Below are positions 1 through 9,049 of a DNA stretch of 64,000 nt, one piece after another; positions within the stretch are counted from its first letter, which is position 1, and the number at the start of each line of letters is the position of its first letter. Under the pieces are notes generated by a model. That model was not told the DNA's origin. It did not search any database and was given only the letters and a program-made list of their open reading frames with translations. The position numbers were made by a program, and so were the translations under genes. Origin of the DNA: Paenibacillus_F sp047238265 (lineage in GTDB: Bacteria > Bacillota > Bacilli > Paenibacillales > NBRC-103111); NCBI RefSeq assembly GCF_047238265.1, contig NZ_JBDFMM010000001.1, positions 1,860,001 to 1,924,000 on the forward strand, given 5' to 3'.

Positions 1-24
1 AGAATTGAAATAGGGGAAAGAGTA

Positions 25-56
25 GAGCGCGGCTGAGAAGCCCGCTCTTTTTTGTT
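25..56 (+). terminator. Intrinsic terminator of the upstream gene
   Basis: An inverted repeat AGAGCG-(C)-GGCT / AGCC-CGCTCT with a four-base loop is followed by six T residues. It should end transcription arriving from a gene left of the window. The remainder up to position 180 shows no gene. Confidence 0.75.
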
Positions 57-200
57 GAAGACTTTTGCGGGGGACAGGGAATCACTGGAATATTTTCACC
101 CGGTTCCGTCAAGACTGCTTAATGAAATTCCCGGTTTACCTGCCGGCCACCCGGTTTGTGAATCGTATGTCTAATTGTTGAGCAGGAGGGGTAGAAGACG

Positions 201-1376
201 ATGTGGAAGAAAATGAGCTGCGCGGTTCTGGCGCTGAGTCTGCTGCTGACCGCAGCCGGGCCGGCCGCTTGGGCCAAAGAGGAGAAGCCTCAGCAGGTTG
301 ATCTCGCTCCCAATGCGCAATCGGCTGTACTCATGGATGCGGACTCGGGCGAAATTATTGTGAACAAAAACATGGATACGAAGCTTCCGCCGGCCAGTAT
401 CACGAAAATCATGACGATGCTTCTCATTATGGAAGCCGTAGACAGCGGAAAAATCAAAATGACGGACAAAGTCAGCACCAGCGAATATGCGGCGTCGATG
501 GGCGGATCGCAAATCTTCCTGGAGCCCGGCGAAGAGATGAGCGTTGAAGAAATGCTCAAAGGTATCGCCATGGCTTCGGGGAACGACGCGTCCGTAGCGA
601 TGGCCGAGAAGCTGGCGGGCTCCGAGGAAAATTTTGTCGCGATGATGAACGAGCGCGCCAAGCAGCTCGGAATGAACAACACCCATTTCTCCAACTGCAA
701 CGGGCTCCCGACGGAAAATCATTATACCTCCGCGCATGACATCGCGATTATGTCGCGTGAACTTCTCAAACATACCGGCATCACGAAGTTTACCGGCAAC
801 TACCAAGACCATTTGCGGAAAGATTCCGCCAAACCGTTCTGGCTCGTCAATACGAACAAGCTCGTCCGTTTTTATTCGGGAGCGGACGGCCTGAAGACGG
901 GATACACAAGCGAAGCGAAGTTCTGCTTGTCCGCGACCGCTATCCGTGACGGTTTCCGCGTGATTGCCGTCGTACTCGGCGAACCCAACACGAAAACACG
1001 CAATGCCGAAGTGACGAAGCTGTTCGACTACGCGTTTGCCCAGTACACGAATTTCCCGATCTTCAAAGCCGGAGACGCCCTCGGGGAGCTTAAGATCAGC
1101 AAGGGCGACGTGGCGTCGGTACCTCTGACCGCAGCGCGTTCGTACAGCATTCTGATGAAAAAAGGCGAGGGCAAAGAAGGCATTCGCCACGAGCTCCAGC
1201 TTAACCAGGATCTGAAGCCGCCGATCGCCAAGGGACAGCCTATCGGCAAAATCGTCGTGTACAAGAACAACGAAGTGCTGACGGAGTACCCGATCGAGTC
1301 TCCCGCCGAGGTTAAAAAAGCTGGCTGGTGGACGCTGATGAAGAGGTCGGCGCGCAGCCTGTTCGGCGGAGAATAA
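201..1376 (+). CDS. dacF: D-alanyl-D-alanine carboxypeptidase, DacF type
   Basis: Low-molecular-weight penicillin-binding protein (peptidase S11) that trims the terminal D-Ala of peptidoglycan stem peptides. The 391-residue product has a signal peptide with likely cleavage after AWA near residue 25. The three active-site motifs are visible: SITK (Ser66-Lys69), SGN (126-128) and KTG (232-234). A C-terminal PBP5-like domain follows. The ATG is preceded by AGGAGGGG at a normal distance. It lies directly upstream of spoIIAA-spoIIAB-sigF, the arrangement seen in B. subtilis where dacF is expressed in the forespore. A vegetative DacA paralogue cannot be excluded by motif alone, but the neighbourhood favours DacF. 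Confidence 0.92.
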   Translation: MWKKMSCAVLALSLLLTAAGPAAWAKEEKPQQVDLAPNAQSAVLMDADSGEIIVNKNMDTKLPPASITKIMTMLLIMEAVDSGKIKMTDKVSTSEYAASMGGSQIFLEPGEEMSVEEMLKGIAMASGNDASVAMAEKLAGSEENFVAMMNERAKQLGMNNTHFSNCNGLPTENHYTSAHDIAIMSRELLKHTGITKFTGNYQDHLRKDSAKPFWLVNTNKLVRFYSGADGLKTGYTSEAKFCLSATAIRDGFRVIAVVLGEPNTKTRNAEVTKLFDYAFAQYTNFPIFKAGDALGELKISKGDVASVPLTAARSYSILMKKGEGKEGIRHELQLNQDLKPPIAKGQPIGKIVVYKNNEVLTEYPIESPAEVKKAGWWTLMKRSARSLFGGE

Positions 1377-1435
1377 AGTCGCATTTTCCCGCTTCCGAAG
1401 AGCTTTTGGCGCTTTTCTTCTAGTTTTGTCAGCAG

Positions 1436-1465
1436 GCAGGAAATGCCAAAGGAATTGTAGAACTT
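1436..1465 (+). promoter_or_regulatory. Candidate SigH promoter of the spoIIA operon
   Basis: GCAGGAAAT at 1436-1444 matches the SigH -35 consensus RNAGGAWWW. GTAGAACTT at 1457-1465 matches RNNGAATWW with one mismatch, and the 12-base spacer is in the usual range. In B. subtilis the spoIIA operon is transcribed by SigH, so position and sequence agree. Inferred from consensus only. Confidence 0.55.
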
Positions 1466-1496
1466 GTGAGTCATGTGGGAAGGAGTGACATGGCAC

Positions 1497-1850
1497 ATGA
1501 GTTTGCAAATCGAATTTGAGCACAGAAGTAAAGCGCTGGTCGTTCGTCTGAAAGGGGAACTGGATCACCATACGGCCGATGTGGTCAAAACCCGCATGGA
1601 AGATGCCATTTTCCGGCAGGATACCAAACACCTCATTTTGAGCCTGAAGGATCTTTCCTTCATGGACAGCTCGGGTCTGGGTGTCATTCTAGGGCGCTAC
1701 AAGCAGATTACGGGCAAAGGCGGCCGGATGGTGGTTTGCGATATCTCTCCGGAAGTTTACCGCTTGTTCGAATTGTCGGGCATGTTCAAGATCGTAACGA
1801 TCGAAGACAACGAGAGATCCGCGATCTCCAGTCTGGAGGTCGCGTTATGA
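1497..1850 (+). CDS. spoIIAA: Anti-sigma F factor antagonist SpoIIAA
   Basis: STAS-domain anti-anti-sigma factor. When unphosphorylated it binds the anti-sigma factor SpoIIAB and frees SigF in the forespore. The 117-residue product carries the conserved MDSSGLG motif with the phosphorylatable serine at position 58, the same number as in B. subtilis. An upstream in-frame ATG at 1473 exists, but the AAGGAG ending about 11 bases before ATG 1497 and alignment with family N-termini favour 1497. It overlaps spoIIAB by four bases (ATGA), indicating translational coupling. Confidence 0.95.
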   Translation: MSLQIEFEHRSKALVVRLKGELDHHTADVVKTRMEDAIFRQDTKHLILSLKDLSFMDSSGLGVILGRYKQITGKGGRMVVCDISPEVYRLFELSGMFKIVTIEDNERSAISSLEVAL

Positions 1851-2293
1851 GCGAATCGAATTTCATGAAGCTCCAATTCGCCAGCAAGTCCGAGAATGAA
1901 GCTTTCGCGCGTGTCGCCGTCGCTTCGTTCATTTCCCAGCTCGATCCGACCATGAACGAATTGACGGATATCAAGACCGTCATTTCCGAGGCGGTAACGA
2001 ACTGCATTATCCACGGTTATGACAACAAACCCGACGGAGTCGTCACGATCGTAACGGAAATTGTGGATGATGAGGTCTATATCACCGTGGAAGACAACGG
2101 TGCGGGTATCGAAGATCTGGAAGAAGCCAAGCAGCCGCTGTATACGTCCAAACCGGAGCTGGAAAGATCCGGAATGGGATTTACGATTATGGAAAACTTT
2201 ATGGATGAGGTCGACGTGGTCACCGAAGTCGGTACCGGTACCCGCATCCGGATGAAGAAGAGAATTGAATCCAAAAAAGCTTTGGTAAACTAG
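1847..2293 (+). CDS. spoIIAB: Anti-sigma F factor / serine kinase SpoIIAB
   Basis: GHKL-fold protein kinase and anti-sigma factor. It holds SigF inactive in the pre-divisional and mother cell and phosphorylates SpoIIAA. The 148-residue product shows the N box (E48, N52 in an SEAVTN context), the G1 box EDNGAGI (82-88) and the G2 box with SGMGF (108-112), which form the ATP pocket. The start overlaps the end of spoIIAA. The next gene is sigF, 12 bases downstream, so the whole regulatory triplet is co-transcribed. Confidence 0.95.
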   Translation: MSESNFMKLQFASKSENEAFARVAVASFISQLDPTMNELTDIKTVISEAVTNCIIHGYDNKPDGVVTIVTEIVDDEVYITVEDNGAGIEDLEEAKQPLYTSKPELERSGMGFTIMENFMDEVDVVTEVGTGTRIRMKKRIESKKALVN

Positions 2294-2305
2294 GGGTTTG
2301 ATACG

Positions 2306-3061
2306 ATGGATGTCGATTTGAAAGGTTCCTCGCACAGTTTCCTGGATGATAGTGAAGTCAAGCGTTTGATCGCACTCAGCCAATCGGGCGATTCGCTCGC
2401 CCGGGAACGGCTGGTTAATTCCAACATCCGGCTCGTCTGGTCCGTCGTTCAGCGCTTTCTGAACCGCGGCTACGAAGCCGAGGATTTGTTTCAAATCGGC
2501 TGCATCGGGCTGCTCAAATCGGTCGACAAGTTCGACTTGTCCTACGATGTGAAGTTTTCGACCTATGCGGTTCCGATGATAATCGGGGAGATCCAGCGGT
2601 TTCTCCGTGACGACGGAACGCTGAAAGTCAGCCGATCGCTTAAAGAACTGGCCAGCAAGATCCGCAAGACCAAGGACGAGCTCTCCAAAGGCATGAACCG
2701 CCTTCCGACGATCAAGGAGGTCGCGGATGCGCTGGAGATTACGCCGGAGGAAGTCGTCTTCGCGCAGGAGGCGAGCAAGCCGCTTTCCTCGATCCACGAA
2801 ACCGTGTTCGAGAACGACGGGGACCCCATCACGCTGATGGACCAGATCGCCGACGAAACCCAGGACAAATGGTTCGAGAAACTGGCTCTTAATGAAGCCA
2901 TCGGCGCTCTGAACGAACGGGAACGGCTGATCGTGTATCTCCGGTATTTCCGGGATCAGACACAGTCGGAGGTCGCCAGCAGGCTCGGCATTTCACAGGT
3001 CCAGGTATCCAGGCTGGAGAAAAAAATATTGCAGTCCATAAAAGACCAGATCGCTCAATAG
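2306..3061 (+). CDS. sigF: Forespore RNA polymerase sigma factor SigF
   Basis: Sigma-70 family factor directing early forespore transcription. The 251-residue product has region 2 with the core-binding signature (EDLFQIGCIGLLKSVDKF around residues 58-75), region 3 and a C-terminal region 4 helix-turn-helix (SEVASRLGISQVQVSRLEK). Length and order after spoIIAA-spoIIAB match B. subtilis sigF. Activity is expected to be set by the two upstream proteins. A strong terminator begins within the last codons. Confidence 0.95.
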   Translation: MDVDLKGSSHSFLDDSEVKRLIALSQSGDSLARERLVNSNIRLVWSVVQRFLNRGYEAEDLFQIGCIGLLKSVDKFDLSYDVKFSTYAVPMIIGEIQRFLRDDGTLKVSRSLKELASKIRKTKDELSKGMNRLPTIKEVADALEITPEEVVFAQEASKPLSSIHETVFENDGDPITLMDQIADETQDKWFEKLALNEAIGALNERERLIVYLRYFRDQTQSEVASRLGISQVQVSRLEKKILQSIKDQIAQ

Positions 3062-3080
3062 CGCTCTGGTCTTTTTTTTG
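3043..3080 (+). terminator. Intrinsic terminator of the spoIIA operon
   Basis: AGACCAGA at 3043-3050 pairs with TCTGGTCT at 3065-3072 and runs into a T tract. The stem overlaps the sigF stop codon. Confidence 0.85.
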
Positions 3081-3093
3081 TTTTTTCCGGAAT

Positions 3094-3148
3094 AAAAGAA
3101 AAATCCACGATACGTCCGCCCGCCGGGAGACTGAAACGTTTCGTGGAT
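3094..3148 (-). terminator. Minus-strand terminator of the DUF378 gene
   Basis: On the minus strand ATCCACGA pairs with TCGTGGAT (3141-3148 with 3103-3110), followed by TTTTTCTTTT. It lies beyond the stop of the leftward DUF378 gene and converges on the sigF terminator. Confidence 0.6.
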
Positions 3149-3192
3149 CTGTCCCGGCTTTTCCTAAGAAGCGGAACCGGGATCAGGTTTCG

Positions 3193-3402
3193 TTAGCGTA
3201 CGGCCGCATCGTCCCGGAAGAAGAACGAAAGGCTGTAGATGCCCGCCAATCCGACCAGCGTATAAATAATGCGGCTGAAGGCGGAAGATTCGCGGTGTAC
3301 TTCGCCGCCGAAAATCGCGGAAACCAGATCCCACTCGAAGATTCCTACGAGAAGCCAGTTCAGCGCGCCTACGATAATCAGGGTAAGAGCGATTCGAGAC
3401 AT
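3193..3402 (-). CDS. DUF378 small membrane protein (YuzA-like)
   Basis: A 69-residue protein with two predicted membrane helices. The N-terminal helix contains the family-typical GALNWLLVG segment and the second lies near residues 43-60. This matches the DUF378 (YuzA) family, whose function is unknown. On the minus strand an AGGTGGTG ribosome site precedes the ATG. It is a single gene inserted in opposite orientation between sigF and the spoVA genes, so it is not part of either sporulation operon. Confidence 0.8.
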   Translation of the reverse strand: MSRIALTLIIVGALNWLLVGIFEWDLVSAIFGGEVHRESSAFSRIIYTLVGLAGIYSLSFFFRDDAAVR

Positions 3403-3529
3403 GGGTGTTCACCACCTGTTTGGAAGTTGGACTAACATTTTCGTACCTAATGTTCCTCGGCGGAGGATTTTTATACATGGCGGTATTTAAGCGGAGCGCA
3501 TCCTAAGCAAAGTTTGGGAACGGTTCCTT

Positions 3530-3559
3530 GGATGATTCTGCCGGAAGCGCCGCATACTA
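3530..3559 (+). promoter_or_regulatory. Candidate SigG/SigF promoter of the spoVA genes
   Basis: CATACTA at 3553-3559 fits the forespore SigG -10 consensus exactly. GGATG at 3530-3534, 18 bases upstream, matches four of five positions of the -35 GHATR. It sits 33 bases before spoVAA. The B. subtilis spoVA operon is SigG-dependent. Inferred from consensus only. Confidence 0.4.
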
Positions 3560-3591
3560 GTGGCAAAAGGATGTTTTTGGGGGGATGAGGG

Positions 3592-4233
3592 TTGAAACAA
3601 ACCGCAGACGCCTGTCTCTATATCCGCTTGCGCCGCAGAATACGGGTACCCGCACGGGAGCCGGTTACCTTGGGGAAAGTGGCTCAGATGATTGTCGAGC
3701 CCGAGTATGAAAGCACGCTCCGGGAGCTTGTTCTGGTTCACCCGAAAGTCAAGGACGGCAACCGTATTCTGATCGACATGCTGAGCATTGTGGCGGCTGT
3801 CAAGAACGTGCACCCTCATTTGCAGATCGAACATTTCGGCGAACCGCATACGCTTGTGGAGGTCGATTCGGGCTCCCGCAAACCCAACCTGCTGTTTCTC
3901 GCGGCGGTTTGGGTTCTGCTTTTTATCGGGTCGGGCCTCACCATTATGAATTTTCATGCGGACGTCAGCATGCTTGAGGTGCATCAGCGGGTGTACGAGC
4001 TTGTAACCGGCAGTAAAACCGAGCATCCGCTGTTTCTGCAAATTCCGTATTCGCTTGGAATCGGAATCGGTATGGCGGTTTTTTTTAATCATTTCTTCAA
4101 GAAAAAATTCAACGAAGAACCGAGCCCGCTCGAAGTTGAAATGTTTACTTATCAGGAGAATATCGACCGCTATACGATAACCGAGGAATACCAGTCTTTA
4201 AACCGCGAGAAACCGCAGGAGCCCTCCTCATGA
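3592..4233 (+). CDS. spoVAA: Stage V sporulation protein AA
   Basis: A 213-residue inner spore membrane protein of the SpoVA set needed for dipicolinate uptake during sporulation. The N-terminal soluble domain (about 1-95) is followed by two membrane helices (about 100-120 and 142-160) and a short hydrophilic tail, as in SpoVAA. The TTG start is supported by a preceding GGGGGGATGAGGG ribosome site. It overlaps spoVAB by four bases (ATGA). In B. subtilis the next genes would be spoVAB, AC, AD and AE; here only AB and AF follow. Confidence 0.9.
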   Translation: MKQTADACLYIRLRRRIRVPAREPVTLGKVAQMIVEPEYESTLRELVLVHPKVKDGNRILIDMLSIVAAVKNVHPHLQIEHFGEPHTLVEVDSGSRKPNLLFLAAVWVLLFIGSGLTIMNFHADVSMLEVHQRVYELVTGSKTEHPLFLQIPYSLGIGIGMAVFFNHFFKKKFNEEPSPLEVEMFTYQENIDRYTITEEYQSLNREKPQEPSS

Positions 4234-4649
4234 TCACGCTGCTGGGTTGGACGGCCGCCGTCGTAACCGGACTTGCGGGGGGCATCGCGGTCGGCAGCGG
4301 CATGGTGGCTTTTCTGCTTGTGCTGGATATCATCCCGCGTCTGCTGCAGGTGAGCCGGGCTCAGAACCGCATCCGAAGCTGCGAGATCGCGGTCATTGCC
4401 GGCTCGCTTTTTTTCACCGTTACGGATTTCTTTAACTGGAAGCTGTCCGCTCCGGTCTGGTGGACGGGGATTTTCGGGCTGTTTGCCGGCGCGTTTGTAG
4501 GCATGCTGTCCGCAGCCCTGACGGAAATTATCAACGTCCTGCCGGTACTCGCGAAACGGGTAGGCGTAACGTCCTACATGGTATGGCTGCTCATGGCCAT
4601 GATCGCAGGCAAGGTTCTGGGCTCCTTGTTCGAATGGTTTATTTATTGA
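4230..4649 (+). CDS. spoVAB: Stage V sporulation protein AB
   Basis: A 139-residue, very hydrophobic protein with about four membrane helices spanning most of its length. It resembles SpoVAB, a membrane component of the spore dipicolinate transport system. The start overlaps the spoVAA stop. The next gene is spoVAF, 18 bases downstream with its own AGGAGGAG ribosome site, so the three genes form an operon. Confidence 0.9.
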   Translation: MITLLGWTAAVVTGLAGGIAVGSGMVAFLLVLDIIPRLLQVSRAQNRIRSCEIAVIAGSLFFTVTDFFNWKLSAPVWWTGIFGLFAGAFVGMLSAALTEIINVLPVLAKRVGVTSYMVWLLMAMIAGKVLGSLFEWFIY

Positions 4650-4667
4650 GGCTGAGGAGGAGTAGGC

Positions 4668-6960
4668 ATGAAGAAGTTAATCGGTAAGATGGTAAAAGAT
4701 AAAGACCGCAGGCACGCGGGGCCGGGCGAAGAGACCGGTCACGGTGACACCGCGGGCGGCAGGACTAAACCTCCCGCCCTCCAGATCGATGAAGCGGGCA
4801 ATCTCTTCGCCGCTCCGGAAACGGAGGAGTACGCTCCATCGGGGACGGAGCTGAACGAAGAGGCCGGAGATGCCGGGCGTAAGGAACGGCCGCAAATTCT
4901 GGGCACGGCGCCGGAAGATGCTCCGGAGAAAGAAGCGCCCGAAGGTGAAGGGCGCGGGAATCCGGATCGCCGTAAGCATGAACGGGCGCAAGGAAATCCG
5001 GTCGAATCCCGGCATGAAGAAGCGCCGGACAATTCCGCCCCCGGCAGAATGCACAAAGGGAACCGCGAGGACGAACGGGCCGGCAAAGGATCATCCGAAG
5101 AGGGGACCGGGGCGGCTGGTAAAGAGCACGGGCGCCGATTGGGCCAAGGGGCTGAATCCTCCGGCCAAGGCGGACCCGCAGACAGGGAGCGGGTCTCTTC
5201 CGGAGGCTTTCCGGAAGAAGATGCCTTCGGGATCAAGAAGCTTTTGCAGGATGGACACAAGGGTCCTATTCAAGCTTCTTTCTTCCGGAAAAATCCGGCT
5301 GCAAGCCAAGAAGGGGAGCGGGAGAGCGGAGGGCAGCCGGAGAATGGCGGGGACAAAGACAGAGACAGCCGCACCAAGGAAGGCGGCAGCGGGAAAACCG
5401 CGAACTCGAAGGGGCCGAAACGGAAAACCGGTGAAAAGGGGGACGAGCAGGGCCAAAAAGACAAGGAACCGTCTAACGGTGACTCTTCCGAGCCTGCAGA
5501 TGACCCCATTCCTCTTTCGATGCAGGAAGTCAACGATATGCTGGAGGAGCGCTCGGGACTCGGGACCTCGTTCGACCTGGTGCTGCGCCAAATGGTTTTC
5601 GGTTCGGTCCGGGTAGGCTTCTTTTATGTAAACGGGCTGGCCAAGGATCAGGTCCTGACCATGGTTCTCGATAGGTTAAGTTATGCGGACCATGCGGCAA
5701 TGGAGGAAAACCCAGCCGAAAGCCTGAAAGAGTACCTTATCCCGCATATCCAGGTGAACCCTTACCAGACGATGAAAGAAGTCATCGGCCAGGTTATGAC
5801 CGGTGCGACGGGTATTTTTATCGAGGGGGAAAGCACGGCACTCGCCGTTGACGCCAAAAACTTCCCTGTCCGCTCCACGGAAGAGCCCGACCTTGAAAGG
5901 GTCGTGCGCGGATCAAGGGACGGATTCGTGGAAACGCTGATGACGAACGTGGCACTCGTCCGTAGACGAGTGCGCGATCCGAAGCTTCGGGTCGAAATCA
6001 TGCAGGTGGGCAAGCGGACAAGCACGGATATCTGCATCGGCTATATCGACGACATAGCGAATCCCGAGCTGGTCGAGGCGATACGCGACAAAGTCAAAAA
6101 CGTGGAGCTCGACGGCATTCCGCTGGCCGAAAAGCAGTCTGGAGGAAGCGATTGTGGCGAAAGGGTGGAACCCTTACCCGCTGGTCCGTTATACGGAGAG
6201 GCCCGACGTTGCGTCCGCTCATCTGCTGGAGGGGCACGTCATCCTGATGTCCGACACTTCGCCCAGCGTCATGATCATGCCGTCGACGTTCTTTCATCAT
6301 CTCCAGCACGCGGAGGAATACCGCCAGCTTCCCATCATCGGCTCCTATCTGCGCTGGGTCCGTTTTCTGGGTATACTGGCTTCCCTGTTTCTTCTCCCCT
6401 TATGGTTCCTGATGGTACTGGAGCCGGGGCTTAAACCGGCCGGACTTGAATTCATAGGGCCGCAAAATCCGGGTAAAATCCCCGTTCTGGTCCAGTTTCT
6501 TCTCGCCGAACTCGGGATCGATCTGATGCGGATGGCATCCGTCCATACGCCGACGCCTTTATCCGTGGCCATGGGACTGGTGGCGGCTATTCTAATCGGA
6601 GACATTGCCGTCAAAACGGGGCTGTTCACGAATGAAATTATTTTCTACATTTCAATCGCGACGATCGGCATGTTTGCCACCCCGAGCTATGAGCTTAGCC
6701 TCGCCAACCGGATCGTCCGGCTAGTCCTGCTGTTTTCGGTGGCGCTCTTCAAAGTTCCGGGTTTCGTCATCGCATGCACGGTGTGGCTGATGTTCCTGGC
6801 CCTTCAGCGTTCGCACACGGCTCCCTACATGTGGCCCTTCCTTCCGTTCAATGCGATGGGACTGCTTAATATCGTGTTCCGTCTGCCGGTGCTGAAGCAC
6901 AAAACAAGGCTGAGCATCACCCGTTCGAAAGACGGAACCCGCCAGCCTGCGCCCGAATGA
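4668..6960 (+). CDS. spoVAF: SpoVAF (GerA-family) with long charged N-terminal extension; frame interrupted near 6138
   Basis: Spore membrane protein of the GerA/SpoVAF family, associated with germination and the SpoVA channel. The frame opens at ATG 4668 after AGGAGGAG. Residues 1 to about 275 are hydrophilic and low in complexity (rich in Glu, Gly, Lys, Arg, Pro). The conserved domain starts near residue 280 (IPLSMQEVNDML) and ends in several membrane helices. At 6138 the frame breaks: removing one T from CAG-T-CTGGAG joins the two parts as EKQLEEAIVAKGWNPYPLVRYTERP, as the family requires. Repaired length is 763 residues, against about 490 for B. subtilis SpoVAF; the extension accounts for the difference. 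Confidence 0.85.
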
Positions 6961-7002
6961 CAGTGCGTCCGTTCCGGCTTGCCTCCTTCCGTGAAAGTTG
7001 TG

Positions 7003-7031
7003 TTGTCAGCTAAGTGACATTGTGTTACTTT
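7003..7031 (+). promoter_or_regulatory. Candidate SigA promoter of lysA
   Basis: TTGTCA at 7003-7008 and TACTTT at 7026-7031 are separated by 17 bases, about 70 bases before the lysA start. The -10 match is moderate. Confidence 0.4.
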
Positions 7032-7102
7032 AGTTAATAATGTAATGGAGAACCAACACGGAAGCAGTCACGGATACGGATAACGAAGAGGGGAAACGGA
7101 CG

Positions 7103-8434
7103 ATGCATCTTCATGGAACAAGCCGAGTTAACGCTCAAGGCCATTTGGAAGTCGGCGGTGTGGATACCACGGAACTGGCCGCCCGTTATGGAACACCGTT
7201 ATATGTTGTGGATGAGGCGCTTGTACGCAGGCGCTGCCGCGAGTTTGTCGATGCTTTTCAGGCGTCGGGGTTAAAATTTCAGGTCGCTTACGCAAGCAAA
7301 GCGTTCTGTGTCATGGCGATGTGCCGCATCGTAGCCGAGGAAGGACTGTCCCTTGACGTCGTATCCGACGGGGAGCTGTTTACGGCGCTTCAGGCCGGTT
7401 TTCCTCCCGAGCGCATACACTTCCACGGCAACAACAAAACGCCGGGCGAAATTGAAATGGCGCTTGACGCCGGAATCGGCTGTTTCGTCGTCGATAACTT
7501 CACGGAGCTCCGCATGCTTAATGCGATTGCGGGTTCGAAAGGCAAGCGCGTGCCGATTCTTCTGAGAATAACACCGGGCGTTGAAGCCCATACGCACGAA
7601 TATATTTCCACCGGCCAAATCGATTCGAAGTTCGGATTCGACCTCGGGAACGGGGCCGCTTTCGAAGCGGTCAAAGAATCCGCCGCGGCGGATCATCTGC
7701 TATTGCTCGGCGTACATTCCCATATCGGCTCGCAAATTTTCGAGGTCGAAGGTTTCCGGGTGGCGGCCGAGAAGGTGGCCCAGTTCGCTTCGCAGGTAAG
7801 GGATGAGCTGAACGTGGTTTTCTCGGTCATCAACCTGGGCGGCGGCTTCGGAATCCGCTATGTGGAAGGTGACACGCCTCTGCCGATGTCGACTTACGTC
7901 GAAGCGATCGCGGAAGCGGTCAAAACCCGCTTCGAGGCCGTATCTTATCCGATGCCGGAGATTTGGATCGAACCGGGCCGGAGCATCGTCGGCGATGCCG
8001 GAACGACTCTATACACCGTAGGAACGAACAAGGACATTCCCGGTGTTCGTAAGTATGTTTCTGTAGACGGTGGCATGACGGATAATCCGCGTCCGGCCCT
8101 GTACCAGTCCCAGTATGAAGCGATGCTGGCGAACCGGGCTTCGGAGGCTTCACAGGAGACGGTATCCATCGCGGGCAAGTGCTGCGAAAGCGGCGATATG
8201 CTGATCTGGGACGTGGAGCTTCCTCTTGTGCAGTCGGGAGATATTCTGGCCGTTGCCAGTACGGGAGCCTACAATTACTCCATGGCCAGCAACTACAACC
8301 GGATCCGCAGACCTGCCGTCGTTTTCGTAAAGGACGGAACGGCCGACGTTGCGGTCAAACGGGAAACGTATGAAGATCTGGTCCGCAACGACGTCGTGCC
8401 GGAACGGATGAAACAAATTCAGCCGGTCCGCTGA
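7103..8434 (+). CDS. lysA: Diaminopimelate decarboxylase
   Basis: PLP-dependent fold type III decarboxylase that converts meso-diaminopimelate to L-lysine, the last step of lysine synthesis. The 443-residue product has the PLP-binding lysine in VAYASKAF (about residue 62), the HSHIGSQ motif, the GGGFGIRY phosphate-binding glycines and the CCESGD active-site segment. It stands behind GAGGGG and ATG 7103 and has its own promoter and terminator. Its place after spoVAF and before ppiB is the same as in B. subtilis. Confidence 0.96.
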   Translation: MHLHGTSRVNAQGHLEVGGVDTTELAARYGTPLYVVDEALVRRRCREFVDAFQASGLKFQVAYASKAFCVMAMCRIVAEEGLSLDVVSDGELFTALQAGFPPERIHFHGNNKTPGEIEMALDAGIGCFVVDNFTELRMLNAIAGSKGKRVPILLRITPGVEAHTHEYISTGQIDSKFGFDLGNGAAFEAVKESAAADHLLLLGVHSHIGSQIFEVEGFRVAAEKVAQFASQVRDELNVVFSVINLGGGFGIRYVEGDTPLPMSTYVEAIAEAVKTRFEAVSYPMPEIWIEPGRSIVGDAGTTLYTVGTNKDIPGVRKYVSVDGGMTDNPRPALYQSQYEAMLANRASEASQETVSIAGKCCESGDMLIWDVELPLVQSGDILAVASTGAYNYSMASNYNRIRRPAVVFVKDGTADVAVKRETYEDLVRNDVVPERMKQIQPVR

Positions 8435-8471
8435 AGTCCCGATATCCGGGAAACCCTCCCGGAACGGCCAG

Positions 8472-8506
8472 CAAGCCGGAGGGCTGCCCTCCGGCTTGTT
8501 TATTTG
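8472..8506 (+). terminator. lysA intrinsic terminator
   Basis: CAAGCCGGAGGGC pairs with GCCCTCCGGCTTG around a very short loop, followed by TTTATTT. Confidence 0.75.
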
Positions 8507-8605
8507 TACATCCATTCAATATGGAGTACAATGAGAGAGATTGCTTCACAATCATGTACCCCGCAATCCAAGCAGGAACCGATACATAAAAGGAGAGTGT
8601 CCCAC

Positions 8606-9037
8606 ATGGCAAAACAAGCGAAAATTACGATGGCAGGCGGCGGCGAAGTGCTGATCGACCTTTTTGAAAAGGATGCCCCCAATACGGTGGCAAACTTCGA
8701 GAAGCTGGCTAATTCCGGTTTCTACAACGGACTTAATTTCCACCGCGTCATCCCGGGCTTCGTAGCCCAAGGCGGCTGCCCGCAAGGCACCGGTACAGGC
8801 GGTCCCGGATACACGATCGACTGCGAAATCAACCCGAACAAGCATGAGCGCGGAACGCTTGCAATGGCCCACGCCGGCCGCAATACGGGTGGCAGCCAGT
8901 TCTACATCTGCTACCAGCCGCAGCCTCATCTTGACGGCCAGCACACGGTTTTCGGCAAAGTAACCAAAGGCATGGAATACGTGGATGCGTTCAAAGGCCG
9001 CGACACGATGGAGAAAGTCGAAATCGTCGAAGTGTAA
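8606..9037 (+). CDS. ppiB: Peptidyl-prolyl cis-trans isomerase, cyclophilin type
   Basis: Cytoplasmic cyclophilin that speeds proline isomerisation during protein folding. The 143-residue product shows the family core FHRVIPGFVAQGG, the AMAHAGRNTGGSQFYI segment and HLDGQHTVFGKV. The frame is open upstream to 8504, but AGGAGAG before ATG 8606 and family length fix this start. It is monocistronic between two terminators. Confidence 0.95.
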   Translation: MAKQAKITMAGGGEVLIDLFEKDAPNTVANFEKLANSGFYNGLNFHRVIPGFVAQGGCPQGTGTGGPGYTIDCEINPNKHERGTLAMAHAGRNTGGSQFYICYQPQPHLDGQHTVFGKVTKGMEYVDAFKGRDTMEKVEIVEV

Positions 9038-9049
9038 GAATTGAACCCG

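Noticed and set aside
171..1631. Long open frame on the minus strand across dacF and spoIIAA (486 codons).
   Set aside because: It is antisense to clear genes, has no ribosome site or recognisable domain, and reflects codon bias of the plus strand. Similar long minus frames at 1757-2797 and 11572-13005 were dropped for the same reason.
1826..1840. CAGTCTGG within spoIIAA.
   Set aside because: The frame is intact (Ser-Ser-Leu-Glu) and continues normally to the stop, so this is an ordinary codon pair.
3150..3182. TCCCGG/CCGGGA inverted repeat downstream of sigF.
   Set aside because: No T run on either strand; the adjacent stem at 3094-3148 is a better terminator.
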